A stretch of DNA of 64,000 nt from Jeotgalicoccus marinus DSM 19772 (GTDB lineage: Bacteria; Bacillota; Bacilli; Staphylococcales; Salinicoccaceae): the NCBI RefSeq assembly GCF_000425825.1, contig NZ_AUEE01000003.1, positions 124,001 to 188,000 on the forward strand, in the 5' to 3' direction. The notes beneath the pieces were generated by a model. The model did not search any database and was not told the origin of the DNA. It worked only from the letters and a program-made list of their open reading frames with translations. Of this stretch, positions 42,561 through 51,877 are shown in pieces (within the stretch, counting starts at the first letter, position 1; every line of letters begins with the position of its first letter). The translations under genes were made by a program, and so were the position numbers.

Positions 42561-44228
42561 TTATTCTGGGAAAGTAACATTTTCAATTCTAACAATACCA
42601 ACTGGGTCTAATTCTACACCTTCAACAAGAGTTTCATTTACACCAATCCCAAGTTCTCCATAATAAAGCGGTGTAATTGGGAGATCCTCCATGAGAATTT
42701 CTTGCGCTGTATGATAGGCTTCAATACGGTCTTCATCTTCTGTTGATTCTTGTCCTGCTTCTAGATAGCTATCCAGTTCTGGATTCGAGTAATTCCATCT
42801 GTTACCAGAGCCGACAGAATCAGTGTGGAACATCGGATATAGACCGTAGTTAGGGTCACCAGTTACAGTAATCCACTGTAACATGAACATATCATGTGTA
42901 CCTTGGTTTGCCATCTCTAAGAATGCGCCGTGTTCGTACTGTTCAATTGCAACCTCAATCCCTAGTTCTCCGAGAGACTCTTGAATGACTAAGGCAATGT
43001 CTCTGTTCTGTTCAGAATCAGATGTCCATATAACCGTTTCAAAACCGTCAGGTACACTCGACTCAGCCATATACTCTTTCGCTAAGTCTAAATCATAGGA
43101 TACTTCTTCCATTTCCTCATTGTGTGCAAACACTGAAGGTGAAATATGATTTTTTGCATGGATCCCTCGCTCATTCAAAACACCGTTTATAATCTGTTCA
43201 CGGTCAATCGCATGGGAAATTGCCTTTCTTACATTCTCATCATCAAACGGTTCTTTATCGTAGTTAAATGCAACATATGTCATCGATAGACTATCTTGAT
43301 CGATAATATTTGTTTCTTCATGCTCTCTTACACGGTCCATAGATTCTGTATCAACGTTATCCGTAATACCAATACCACCTGTTTCTAATTCTGCTAGACG
43401 TGCTGAGTTTTCAGGAATTACACGGTAAGTTACCGTATCAAATTCTCTTTCACCACCATGAAAATCCTCAAATTTCTCTAAAACAATTTCATTACCGGGA
43501 TCTCGATTTTGTAGTTTTAAGTGCCCAGTACCATCTGGTTTTTCAGAAATTATGGCCCCTACGTGTTCACCGATTTCTTCAGAAACAGCTTCAAACTCTT
43601 CTCCACCTGCTTCACGTAACTCATAATATTCTTCTAAAGTCACATCCGATTCAGCTTGGTCTAAGGCATTTTGGTAATCTTCATCTATAACTTCCTTACT
43701 CAATATACCTGCTGTATTGTGGGCTAAGTGACTCGGTAGCGGAGTGAACGGATAATCTGTCGTAAAGATGACAGTATGATCATCAACAATTTCAATGTCG
43801 TTAATCATTTCAAACATGAACGCTACAGAGGACCCAACCGATGGATCCATCACTCTGTCTAGAGTCGCTTCAACGTCTTCAGCTGTAAAATCTGATCCAT
43901 TGTGGAATGTGACCCCATCTTTTAGCTCCAATGTCCATTCGTTTCCATCTTGTTCAAATGAACTCGCCAAACCTTCTTCAAATTCCATATCAACATTTTG
44001 TTGAACCAAGGTATCAAAAATTTGTGTTCTAAGCTGTGCGGATGGTATGTCGTTCGACACATGTGGGTCTAGAGAAACTGCTTCATTGATCATCCCAATC
44101 ACTAGGTCGTTTCCACCCTCACCACTTGATTCACCACTCTCTGCCTCATCAACATCACTATCATCCGTACAAGCTACCAATAGTAAAATCATGGTAAACA
44201 ACATAAAAAACCATAACTTCTTTTGCAT
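42561..44228 (-). CDS. family 5 (peptide/nickel-type) substrate-binding lipoprotein, orphan
   Basis: A 555-residue lipoprotein receptor of the DppA/OppA class. The lipobox is LLVAC (Cys20). The family 5 fold is shown by 'AVSLDPHVSNDIPSAQLRTQ', 'WTLELKDGVTFHNGSDFTAE' and the C-terminal 'NRDIALVIQESLGELGIEVA'. I choose the ATG at 44228 with AGGGGG upstream; the frame opens at 44261. No permease or ATPase gene adjoins it, so it must work with a transporter encoded elsewhere. Oligopeptides, glutathione or nickel are possible ligands. Confidence 0.9.
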   Translation of the reverse strand: MQKKLWFFMLFTMILLLVACTDDSDVDEAESGESSGEGGNDLVIGMINEAVSLDPHVSNDIPSAQLRTQIFDTLVQQNVDMEFEEGLASSFEQDGNEWTLELKDGVTFHNGSDFTAEDVEATLDRVMDPSVGSSVAFMFEMINDIEIVDDHTVIFTTDYPFTPLPSHLAHNTAGILSKEVIDEDYQNALDQAESDVTLEEYYELREAGGEEFEAVSEEIGEHVGAIISEKPDGTGHLKLQNRDPGNEIVLEKFEDFHGGEREFDTVTYRVIPENSARLAELETGGIGITDNVDTESMDRVREHEETNIIDQDSLSMTYVAFNYDKEPFDDENVRKAISHAIDREQIINGVLNERGIHAKNHISPSVFAHNEEMEEVSYDLDLAKEYMAESSVPDGFETVIWTSDSEQNRDIALVIQESLGELGIEVAIEQYEHGAFLEMANQGTHDMFMLQWITVTGDPNYGLYPMFHTDSVGSGNRWNYSNPELDSYLEAGQESTEDEDRIEAYHTAQEILMEDLPITPLYYGELGIGVNETLVEGVELDPVGIVRIENVTFPE

Positions 44229-44313
44229 AAACATCCCCCTTATTAATGTACGCGCTTTCATAAAATTATACCTGTCGGAATTCGAAATTTCAATAAATTG
44301 AATGATTATTCTG

Positions 44314-45021
44314 TTAATTCTTAGCTGCAGCTTTTACCAAGGCAGCAAATATTTTCTGTGAGTATTCATCTACTAAATAGGTCCCTTCAGGATGCCATTG
44401 CACCCCTATTAGAAAATTATATGACTTACTTTCAACTGCTTCTATAATTCCATCACTTGTCTTTGCAGTAATTTCAAAATGGTCTGGAATAGTTTTCACT
44501 GCCTGATGATGAAAACTATTTGTTTTCACTTTTGTCTGACCTAAAATACTATGTAGCTTCGTATTCTCCTTTATAGAAACTTTATGGGTCAAATAATTTT
44601 TGGGAACCTCTTGGTTATGTTTATATGTCCCTTCACCGACTTGTGAATATAAATCTTGATAGATAGTTCCACCTTGATGAATTGTTAGTACTTGAGCGCC
44701 TCTACAAATGCCAAGAATCGGGATATTGGCATCTAGTGCAAAATCTATTAGCTTCATTTCATAGGCGTCTCTACCAGGTTCAATCGCTCCCATTTTTTGA
44801 TGAGGTGCTTCTCCAAAAAATTCAGGATCAACATCATCCCCTCCGGATAAAACTAATGCATCTAATGATTGAATTTGCGCTTTGATTAACGCATCGTTTT
44901 CCACCTTAGGTAAAATGATTGGCACTCCGCCTTCATTTGCTATAGCAATACTATACGATTCAGGTAATCTTAGCTGGTCTTCGCTAACAAAAGTTGTCAC
45001 ACCAATTACAGGTAAACTCAT
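44314..45021 (-). CDS. gamma-glutamyl-gamma-aminobutyrate hydrolase-like (peptidase C26)
   Basis: A 235-residue class I amidotransferase-fold hydrolase like PuuD. It has the nucleophile Cys in GICRGAQVLTIHQGG, and the His/Glu pair in 'IGVQWHPEGT'. The start VIGVTTFVSEDQLRLPE and 'DALVLSGGDDVDPEFFGE' are family marks. It cleaves gamma-glutamyl amides. I take the ATG at 45021 with AAGGGGG upstream; the frame runs open to 45099. It is separated from mhqD by a terminator. It is not a HisH: the HisH-specific segments are missing. Confidence 0.9.
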   Translation of the reverse strand: MSLPVIGVTTFVSEDQLRLPESYSIAIANEGGVPIILPKVENDALIKAQIQSLDALVLSGGDDVDPEFFGEAPHQKMGAIEPGRDAYEMKLIDFALDANIPILGICRGAQVLTIHQGGTIYQDLYSQVGEGTYKHNQEVPKNYLTHKVSIKENTKLHSILGQTKVKTNSFHHQAVKTIPDHFEITAKTSDGIIEAVESKSYNFLIGVQWHPEGTYLVDEYSQKIFAALVKAAAKN

Positions 45022-45086
45022 AAATATCCCCCTTAGATTTCTTATGTTAAATATTATCAGAGTTTTTAAATTTTTATAAGGAAAAT

Positions 45087-45113
45087 AAAGACAGCTCATC
45101 TTGAGCTGTCTTT
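45087..45113 (-). terminator. terminator of the mhq operon
   Basis: The minus strand reads AAAGACAGCTCA, AGA, TGAGCTGTCTTT, ATTTTCC. It follows the mhqD stop codon after 4 bases. Confidence 0.88.
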
Positions 45114-45117
45114 AAGC

Positions 45118-45711
45118 TTATCTATTTATCCATTGTTGACCAGCTTCTACCGCTTCACCCGGTAAACTGTGTCCATTGACCCAAATCGACGTTACATCGG
45201 CGTTATTATTCTTGAATATATCGATAACATGTTCACTCTCAGTCTCTGGTACAATAGGATCTCCCTTACCTAATGAAAGGAATACTTCTGCCTGACTAAA
45301 GTCAATTTTGGTTTCAATATTTTTAGGATATAACGGTGCAAATAACATTGCTTTTTTAAACTTATCTGGATGATTTAACATCATGTGAATCGCAATATTT
45401 GAGCCGTTAGAGAAGCCAACAAAAATGACATCATTTGTAGAAAATTCATATTCTGCTGCTTTTCCTTCGATAAAGTTCACTAGGTCTTCAGAACGTTTCT
45501 CTAAATCATCCCAGTCATAATTACCCTCGCCCAGACGTCTAAAGTAACGGTTCATACCATTTTCTTTTACTTCACCACGTACACTAAGGACGTTGTAGTT
45601 CGGTTCCATTACTTGTGCTAAAGGTAGTAAGTCATTCTCAGTTCCACCTGTACCGTGTAGCAATACAAATACTGGGGCACCTTTTTGGTTCTCTTTATAA
45701 ATATATTCCAT
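45118..45711 (-). CDS. mhqD: MhqD-like alpha/beta hydrolase (carboxylesterase)
   Basis: A 197-residue esterase of the phospholipase/carboxylesterase family. The nucleophile elbow is 'VIFVGFSNGSNIAIHM' (GFSNG), the oxyanion region is 'VFVLLHGTGGTENDLL', and Asp and His are in 'LSLGKGDPIVPETES' and 'VNGHSLPGEA'. In B. subtilis and S. aureus, MhqD lies beside MhqE and is induced by quinones through MhqR. Here it is the last gene of that operon. Confidence 0.88.
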   Translation of the reverse strand: MEYIYKENQKGAPVFVLLHGTGGTENDLLPLAQVMEPNYNVLSVRGEVKENGMNRYFRRLGEGNYDWDDLEKRSEDLVNFIEGKAAEYEFSTNDVIFVGFSNGSNIAIHMMLNHPDKFKKAMLFAPLYPKNIETKIDFSQAEVFLSLGKGDPIVPETESEHVIDIFKNNNADVTSIWVNGHSLPGEAVEAGQQWINR

Positions 45712-45730
45712 TATATAGTCACTTCCTTAT

Positions 45731-46345
45731 CTATTCTGGTCTTTTTATACTGAAAAATTCACCGATTTTTGCATAATCACTCCCGGCAAGTCGACCGACT
45801 GCACGAAGTGCTGATGAATCAATATAACCCGTGGTTCTATCGAAAATTTGTTCAGACAGTGAGTAATGTTGAACACTCAATAACAATAAGTCTGCTGTTG
45901 GTACATCGCCATCAAAGATGACAGTATGGTTATATAATTTTGTCTCAAATTTCACCTTAGCTTCTTTAATACCTTGTACATTGATTGTCTGTGAATCTTC
46001 AGTTGTAAAATCTGCATGATTCAATTCACTGTCATCAGGAGCATACGATCCTGATGTTAAATTCACCTGTTCTACATTGTCTTCATCAACAATATGCACG
46101 ACAGCTTCACCGTTATTTAAGGTGTTTCTTGCTGTATCTTTCATTTCTCCGTTAACCCGTTGCACAGAAACTGATAAAATCGCAGGCTTATAAGAAACGA
46201 TATTAAAATAACTAAAGGGGGCAAGGTTGATTATCTCATCTGCAGATTGACTTACAACGAGTGCAATCGGTCTCGGCCCAATAGCGCCAATCAGTATTTT
46301 GTTTTGTTCTTTTATCGAGAGGTCTGAAGCTTTGAAGTTATACAT
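45731..46345 (-). CDS. flavin reductase-like (FMN-binding split barrel) protein
   Basis: A 204-residue protein of the flavin reductase/DIM6-NTAB family. Its conserved core is 'IGAIGPRPIALVVSQSADEI' followed by 'NLAPFSYFNIVSYKPAILSV'. Such proteins supply reduced flavin or reduce small electrophiles with NAD(P)H. Its place between ring-cleaving dioxygenases and an esterase suggests a part in quinone/aromatic detoxification. AAGGAG precedes the ATG. Confidence 0.87.
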   Translation of the reverse strand: MYNFKASDLSIKEQNKILIGAIGPRPIALVVSQSADEIINLAPFSYFNIVSYKPAILSVSVQRVNGEMKDTARNTLNNGEAVVHIVDEDNVEQVNLTSGSYAPDDSELNHADFTTEDSQTINVQGIKEAKVKFETKLYNHTVIFDGDVPTADLLLLSVQHYSLSEQIFDRTTGYIDSSALRAVGRLAGSDYAKIGEFFSIKRPE

Positions 46346-46356
46346 TACGATACTCC

Positions 46357-47250
46357 TTATAAATCTAGTTTTGGCAAGGTACGTTCATATTCTTCTCTAC
46401 GATGTTCATATTGAGGCGGTAATTGTAATGATGTTCCTAGGTCTTTCTTATCTTCATCAACAGCAAAACCAGGCTCATCCGTAGCAAATTCGAATACAAT
46501 ATAACCAAATTCACTTGTATAAACAGACTTAAAGTATTTTCTATCTCTCACTTCGGTGACACCTAGCTCCTGACTTTGAATAAAGCTTTGCCATTCTTTT
46601 AATGTCTCTAAATTCGGTACAGACCATGCGATATGATGTACTGTACCAATTCCGAAACGCCCTCTCGGGCTTGGTGGTAACGCCGTTATAACGTGGTGTT
46701 TTTCACTACCGACGGTTTCAAAGTGATAACTTTGCCCCTGTGTTTGAATTGGTGTTAAACCTAGTCCACTAGTTAATAATTCATTCGTTGCTTCAGGGTG
46801 ACTGGATAAGAGTACTGCTCCATGGAAACCGATAATAGCTTTGTTGTCAGATTCATCATTACCTTCTACTAAAGCTAATTCAAGACCATGCACATCATCG
46901 AATTCTAAGGTATCCTTATCGAATAACTGTGTAATTTGAGTCTTGATATCTAAGTCATTTAGATGCTTCTGCCAATCACCCATAGTACCTTTAGGAATTC
47001 TAAAGGCAATACGTCCAACCTGTCCGCTACCTTTTAAGCCTGGACGGTCAACGATCCAGTTAAAGAAAGTAATGATTGTTCCTGGATTCCCATCTTCATC
47101 TCCAAAATATAAATGATAAACACCTGGATCATCAAAGTTAACGGTTTGTTTTACTAATCTTAAACCGAGTACGTCTCTGTAAAATTTGATGTTTTCATTT
47201 GGGTCTCCAACAATAGCAGTGATATGGTGTATTCTCTTAATAGCTTCCAT
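46357..47250 (-). CDS. VOC-family ring-cleaving dioxygenase (MhqE/MhqO-like), second copy
   Basis: A 297-residue extradiol-type dioxygenase built of vicinal-oxygen-chelate repeats. The three metal ligands are visible in 'RIHHITAIVGDP', 'GTVHHIAWSV' and 'VFEFATDEPGF' (His, His, Glu). It is a diverged duplicate of the next gene upstream and would open hydroquinone rings. It sits second in the operon behind mhqR, 12 bases from its paralogue, with AAAGGAGG before the ATG. Confidence 0.9.
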   Translation of the reverse strand: MEAIKRIHHITAIVGDPNENIKFYRDVLGLRLVKQTVNFDDPGVYHLYFGDEDGNPGTIITFFNWIVDRPGLKGSGQVGRIAFRIPKGTMGDWQKHLNDLDIKTQITQLFDKDTLEFDDVHGLELALVEGNDESDNKAIIGFHGAVLLSSHPEATNELLTSGLGLTPIQTQGQSYHFETVGSEKHHVITALPPSPRGRFGIGTVHHIAWSVPNLETLKEWQSFIQSQELGVTEVRDRKYFKSVYTSEFGYIVFEFATDEPGFAVDEDKKDLGTSLQLPPQYEHRREEYERTLPKLDL

Positions 47251-47262
47251 GGTCCGCCTCCT

Positions 47263-48225
47263 TTATTTTTTTGATCTCGTGGTATCAAATGGTCTTATTT
47301 GAGCTTCGATTTGCTCACGTTTTGGCTCTAAGAATGGTGGTAATGCTAAGCTTTCACCAAGTGTTTCGTACGGTTCATCATCCATGAATCCAGGGCCATC
47401 AGTAGATAATTCAATTAAGATATGCCCGATACGCGCATAAAGAGCACCGAAGTAGAAGCGATCCACTAAACCAGAGTTTCCAATACCCATCGTACGATAT
47501 TTTTTCTCCCATTCTTCTAGAGCTGCTTGATCTTCTACTCTAAATGACACGTGGTGGACCTCACCGTAGCCTTGTCTGCCTTCAACACCTTGGTCTTTAC
47601 GTAAAATAACTTGGCCGCCGTTTCCACCCTCGCCAACATCCAGTAAAGTCACATTTTCTTCTTCAAGTACTGGTTTCATACCATAAATATCTTGTAATAC
47701 TTTTTTGAAGTCATCGTAATAAGATACTGTAATTTCTATTGGACCTAAGCCGTAAATTGCTTTGTCTTCTGGAACAGGTCCATTTTTCCAAGGTTGTCCT
47801 GGTTCTACACCTTGATTTTTTTCATCAGAGAAGAGTTGATAACGTTGACCGTCTTCTTCTTCAAACGGTAAGACTTTTTTACCGAATAACTCTTGAATTC
47901 CGTCGTGTTTTACACCTTTTTCTTCAAAACGTTCTAAATAGTATTCAAGCGCAGCATCATTTGGTACTCTGAATCCTGTTCTTGAAATTGCATTCGTGCC
48001 TCTTGAACCTCTTGGGTTGTTCGGGAAGTCGAAGAATGTCATGTCTGTTCCTGGTGAACCTACATCATCCGCAAAGAATGTATGATAAGTTTGAATGTCA
48101 TCTTGGTTAACGGTCTTCTTAACCAATCTCATACCGAGAACTTCTGTCATAAAGTCATAGTTTCTCATCGCGTTATTTGTCATTGCAGTGACATGGTGAA
48201 TACCTTTTAAATCTGTTTTAGTCAT
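47263..48225 (-). CDS. mhqO: VOC-family ring-cleaving dioxygenase (MhqO-like), first copy
   Basis: A 320-residue dioxygenase like B. subtilis MhqO. Metal ligands are in 'GIHHVTAMTNN', 'GEVHHVSFRVED' and 'LIELSTDGPGFM'. It would cleave the ring of hydroquinones formed from quinone electrophiles. The two tandem copies here may differ in substrate. GGAGG precedes the ATG, with 17 bases to the regulator gene. Confidence 0.92.
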   Translation of the reverse strand: MTKTDLKGIHHVTAMTNNAMRNYDFMTEVLGMRLVKKTVNQDDIQTYHTFFADDVGSPGTDMTFFDFPNNPRGSRGTNAISRTGFRVPNDAALEYYLERFEEKGVKHDGIQELFGKKVLPFEEEDGQRYQLFSDEKNQGVEPGQPWKNGPVPEDKAIYGLGPIEITVSYYDDFKKVLQDIYGMKPVLEEENVTLLDVGEGGNGGQVILRKDQGVEGRQGYGEVHHVSFRVEDQAALEEWEKKYRTMGIGNSGLVDRFYFGALYARIGHILIELSTDGPGFMDDEPYETLGESLALPPFLEPKREQIEAQIRPFDTTRSKK

Positions 48226-48242
48226 TATAATTCCTCCAATTA

Positions 48243-48683
48243 TTAGTTAAGTAAGCTTTCTGCGTGTATGCCGATGCGCTTAAACAAATCGATTGCAGTA
48301 TCGATTTCTTCATCGTCTAATTCTTCAAACACTTTATTGATAACCGCTTCTTGTTCTACAACTCTTGCTCTCATATATGCTTTACCTTCATCCGTGATGC
48401 AAGCAAACATTTTTCTTCTGTCTTCTGGACAAGGTTGCCGATACAAAAAGCCTCTTTCTTCTAATTTGTCGATAACGTAAGTGATGCTCCCGCTACCCAT
48501 GAGAATCCTTTTCCCAATCGATTGAATCGCTTGATCTCCTTTATGGTAGAGCAATTCCAGAACAGCGTATTCATTTAAGTTAATCTCTTTCTTTAAAAAA
48601 TCTTGCTTGATTAGCTTTTGAACAGATTGAGATGATTTGATGAGAACAGTAAATGCTTTAATCCGAGCTTCATTTTGATTCAC
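48243..48683 (-). CDS. mhqR: MarR-family repressor, MhqR-like
   Basis: A 146-residue MarR regulator with the winged helix 'LNEYAVLELLYHKGDQAIQS', 'IGKRILMGSGSITYVIDKLE' and 'ERGFLYRQPCPEDRRKMFAC'. MhqR represses quinone-detoxification genes and is released by quinones in S. aureus and B. subtilis. I choose the GTG at 48683, 8 bases after AGGAGG; a GTG at 48692 overlaps that site. It leads its own operon and diverges from the D-amino acid operon. Confidence 0.9.
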   Translation of the reverse strand: MNQNEARIKAFTVLIKSSQSVQKLIKQDFLKKEINLNEYAVLELLYHKGDQAIQSIGKRILMGSGSITYVIDKLEERGFLYRQPCPEDRRKMFACITDEGKAYMRARVVEQEAVINKVFEELDDEEIDTAIDLFKRIGIHAESLLN

Positions 48684-48700
48684 TAGCGGCACCTCCTTAT

Positions 48701-48787
48701 ATTTCTAATTTGAATATATTAAATTTAATCTTTTTATATTGTATTAGTTAGAAATAGAAAAATCAAGGACTTTATTTCGATTTCTAA
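48701..48787 (-). promoter_or_regulatory. TTAGAAAT repeats, candidate MhqR operators
   Basis: TTAGAAATAGAAA (48748-48760) and TTTCGATTTCTAA (48775-48787) form a 13-base inverted repeat with one mismatch. A third ATTTCTAA lies at 48701-48708 next to the ribosome binding site. A 12-base palindrome, ATTAAATTTAAT, lies between. Which, if any, binds MhqR is unknown. Confidence 0.45.
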
Positions 48788-48879
48788 TAATAAAATGTAT
48801 TGATTAGTCTGAATATTTATTGAATTAAGATAAGTGTTGTGCTATTGTTAGTAAAAAATTGTTTCAAAGAGGGTCTATG

Positions 48880-49689
48880 ATGATAGAGATCAAAGAGTTA
48901 ACCACATTAGAAGAAATAGAAAAAATAGGCGAGCTTGAAAAAAGCATCTGGGGTATGACTCCCTTACCAATACACCAGACTTTAACGGCCGTTAAAAACG
49001 GCGGGATCGTAATAGGGGCTTTTGATAATGAAAAGATAATTGGCTTTAGTTATGGATTCGCAGGCTTTAAAGATGGATTTACCTATTTATGTTCACATAT
49101 GCTTGGGATTGATGAAAGCTATCGTTCTAAACGTATTGGTCAACAACTTAAGGAAGCTCAAGCAAAGAGTGCTCTTAAAAAGGGCTATGCTGAAATGCAC
49201 TGGACTTTTGATCCCTTAGAAACAAGGAATGCTTATTTAAACCTATCTAAACTTGGTGGCATCGTTAATGTGTACATGGAGAACGCATACGGCAAAATGA
49301 CAGATGGAATAAATAAGGGGCTCCCTTCAGACCGTTTTGAAGTTCACTGGTTTTTATCGAGTGAGCATAGACGGTCTTTCCAGGCTCCTAGCTTAGATGA
49401 TGCGCTCGTCTTAAATGAGGTATCTATAAAAGATGGTGTACCAAGCTTTAGTCGTGTGTCACAGCAGACATTAACTGAACCCGTATATGGCGTGAAAGTA
49501 CCTAAGGATTTTCAACATGTAAAGAAGATCGATTCAACAATCGCCTTAAACTGGCGTTTAAAGACAAGGGAAATATTCCAAGCGCTTTTTAAAGCTGGTT
49601 ATGCCGCAGTACATCTTTACCCAGAAGATGATACTGCGACTTATATTTTTGTACCTATAACATCATTAAATTTGGAGGCATATAAATAA
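48880..49689 (+). CDS. GNAT acyltransferase (COG3375), probable N-succinyltransferase of D-amino acids
   Basis: A 269-residue acyltransferase. The N-terminal half is a GNAT fold with '[20 protein letters not shown]' and '[20 protein letters not shown]' (acyl-CoA loop). The second half ('[20 protein letters not shown]') is the COG3375 extension. In Geobacillus a gene of this type lies next to N-succinylamino acid racemase and adds succinyl groups to D-amino acids. I take the ATG at 48880, 6 bases after GAGGG. It overlaps the racemase gene by one base (TAATG). Confidence 0.83.
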   Translation: MIEIKELTTLEEIEKIGELEKSIWGMTPLPIHQTLTAVKNGGIVIGAFDNEKIIGFSYGFAGFKDGFTYLCSHMLGIDESYRSKRIGQQLKEAQAKSALKKGYAEMHWTFDPLETRNAYLNLSKLGGIVNVYMENAYGKMTDGINKGLPSDRFEVHWFLSSEHRRSFQAPSLDDALVLNEVSIKDGVPSFSRVSQQTLTEPVYGVKVPKDFQHVKKIDSTIALNWRLKTREIFQALFKAGYAAVHLYPEDDTATYIFVPITSLNLEAYK

Positions 49690-50795
49690 TGAAAATAGAA
49701 AAAGTTACATTAAGATTGATGGAAATGGAAATGAAAGCGCCGTTTACAACAAGTTTTGGCACATTTAAAAATAGAGCGTTTATTTTGGTCGAAGCAACTG
49801 CTGATGATGGTACAACAGGTTGGGGAGAAACTGTTGCATTTTATGCACCACTTTATAGTGAGGAAACAGTCAAAACAAACTGGCATATGTTAGAAGATTA
49901 TTTAATTCCACTAATTTTAAATCAAGAAATTAACCATCCAGATGAAGTTAGTGAAATATTCTCTCCAATTAGAAAGAACAATATGGCAAAAGCAGCGCTA
50001 GAGGGCGCAATCTGGGATGTCTATGCGCGTCAAAACAATCAATCATTAGCAGAAGCGCTTGGAGGAACAAGAGAAACAATTGACGTCGGAATAAGTATCG
50101 GAATTCAAGATTCTATAGAATCACTGGTTGAAATTGTGAGAGGTTTCGTTGATGAAGGTTATAAACGAATTAAGGTAAAAATTAAGCCAGACTGGGATGT
50201 TGACGTCATGCGTACACTACGTCAAGAATTTCCAAATACGGCAATTATGGCAGATGCTAACTCTGCATACAGTCTTGAAGATGCACATTTACTACAAGAA
50301 CTGGATGCCTTTGATTTAATGATGATTGAACAGCCTCTAGCATCGGATGACATCATTGACCATGCAACTTTACAAAAACAATTAAAAACACCGATTTGTT
50401 TAGATGAAAGTATCCATTCCTTAGAAGATGCGCGTAAGGCTGTTGAGCTCGGTAGCACAAAAATTATTAACATTAAAATTGGTCGAGTGGGTGGTTTAAC
50501 TGAAGCGGTTAAAATTCACGACTACTGTCAGTCACATAACATCCCAGTCTGGTGTGGTGGCATGCTAGAGTCAGGTGTTGGCCGCGCACATAACGTGGCG
50601 TTAACGACCTTATCTAACTTCACTTTACCAGGAGATACTGCAAGCTCTAGCCGTTACTGGGATAAGGATATCATCGAACCTGAAGTCGTGTCTGAAGATG
50701 GTGTTATTGTTGTGCCTACAAATCCTGGTATAGGTTATGAAGTAAATCTAGAAGCGGTGGATCAATTTACAGTAAATAAAAAAGAGTTTAAATAA
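49689..50795 (+). CDS. N-succinylamino acid racemase / o-succinylbenzoate synthase
   Basis: A 368-residue enolase-superfamily enzyme. The acid-base and metal residues of the NSAR/OSBS group are all there: Lys162 and Lys164 in '[13 protein letters not shown]', Asp189 in 'IMADANSAY', Glu214 in 'MIEQPLASD', Asp239 in '[11 protein letters not shown]' and Lys263 in 'NIKIGRVGG'. The length matches NSAR proteins rather than the shorter staphylococcal MenC, and it sits with an N-acyltransferase and a desuccinylase rather than with menE. I infer that it epimerises N-succinyl D-amino acids. A menaquinone role cannot be excluded. Confidence 0.88.
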   Translation: MKIEKVTLRLMEMEMKAPFTTSFGTFKNRAFILVEATADDGTTGWGETVAFYAPLYSEETVKTNWHMLEDYLIPLILNQEINHPDEVSEIFSPIRKNNMAKAALEGAIWDVYARQNNQSLAEALGGTRETIDVGISIGIQDSIESLVEIVRGFVDEGYKRIKVKIKPDWDVDVMRTLRQEFPNTAIMADANSAYSLEDAHLLQELDAFDLMMIEQPLASDDIIDHATLQKQLKTPICLDESIHSLEDARKAVELGSTKIINIKIGRVGGLTEAVKIHDYCQSHNIPVWCGGMLESGVGRAHNVALTTLSNFTLPGDTASSSRYWDKDIIEPEVVSEDGVIVVPTNPGIGYEVNLEAVDQFTVNKKEFK

Positions 50796-50809
50796 AAGGG
50801 GAGACAAAT

Positions 50810-51865
50810 ATGAAAAAGAGCTTCCAAATAGGTAGTGCCTTCGTCGGGTTGATTGTCGGTGCAGGTTTCGCTTCCGGACAAGAGGTGATGCAATATTTTA
50901 CAAGCTTTGGTTTATGGGGAACAGTCGGTGCTATAGTCACCGGTCTACTCTTTATATTTTTGGGTTACACATTCGCTCAGTTAGGGACTAAATTGCAAGC
51001 AAAATCCCACAGAGCTGTACTTTATTACATTGGTGGTAAGTATATCGGTCCAGTTCTAGATATTATCATCACTTTTTTCCTATTTGGTGTGGCAGTCGTA
51101 ATGTTCGCAGGTTCTGGCTCGACTTTTGAACAAGTCCTTGGAATTAATACTATGGTAGGGAGCATCATAATGGTTGTGTTAACAATTCTTACCCTACTGT
51201 TAGATACTAATAAAATAATAGGTATCATTGCATCAATTACACCTTATTTAATTGCAGTTATATTAATTATTGTTGTCTATTCAATTTTAACAATGAACAT
51301 CACTTTTTCTGAAGCGGATGAAATCGCAAGAACCCAAGCACCTGCAGCATCAAATTGGCTACTAAGCGCCTTTTTATACGTCTCTTATAACTTAGCCGCT
51401 GGTGCTGCCCTACTTATAATTATGACGGGGAACATTAAAGACAAAAAAGTTGCTGGTTTAGGCGGAATTATTGGTGGGGCAATTTTAGGATTTTTAATCA
51501 TCCTAATCCACACAGGTATGTTAGCAAGAATTGATGTGGTAGCTGGTTCGGATATGCCAACCCTAAAACTCGCTACAGAGATTAATCCAGTCGTTGGTAT
51601 ATTAACTGCGATTGCCTTACTTGGTATGATGTATAATACTGCAGTCGGTATGTTCTACTCATTCACTGTCCGTTTCTTCGCTCCAGAGAGTAAGGCATTT
51701 AATCCAGCTGTTATAATCATAGGAATTATAGGTTTCATTGCAAGCCTTGTTGGCTTTACAAACCTAGTAAGTAGTGTGTATTCACTCATGGGTTATCTTG
51801 GTTTTGCACTGATTATCCTAGCGCTCGTCGCTTGGTTTCGAAAACCTAAAACAAATGAATCTTAA
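50810..51865 (+). CDS. YkvI-family membrane transporter
   Basis: A 351-residue protein with ten or so helices. It has the YkvI family start 'GSAFVGLIVGAGFASGQEVM' (the LeuT-fold unwound helix 1) and 'SAFLYVSYNLAAGAALLIIM'. YkvI proteins are APC-superfamily members without a settled substrate. Being between the racemase (14-base gap) and the desuccinylase (12-base gap), it may import or export the amino acid that this operon processes. Confidence 0.82.
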   Translation: MKKSFQIGSAFVGLIVGAGFASGQEVMQYFTSFGLWGTVGAIVTGLLFIFLGYTFAQLGTKLQAKSHRAVLYYIGGKYIGPVLDIIITFFLFGVAVVMFAGSGSTFEQVLGINTMVGSIIMVVLTILTLLLDTNKIIGIIASITPYLIAVILIIVVYSILTMNITFSEADEIARTQAPAASNWLLSAFLYVSYNLAAGAALLIIMTGNIKDKKVAGLGGIIGGAILGFLIILIHTGMLARIDVVAGSDMPTLKLATEINPVVGILTAIALLGMMYNTAVGMFYSFTVRFFAPESKAFNPAVIIIGIIGFIASLVGFTNLVSSVYSLMGYLGFALIILALVAWFRKPKTNES

Positions 51866-51877
51866 TGGAGGTATCTT

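Noticed and set aside
44314-45021. C26 amidotransferase-like gene as a stand-in for the missing HisH
   Set aside because: It has PuuD-type features and an alternative context; HisH-specific segments are not seen and it lies 36 kb from the his operon.
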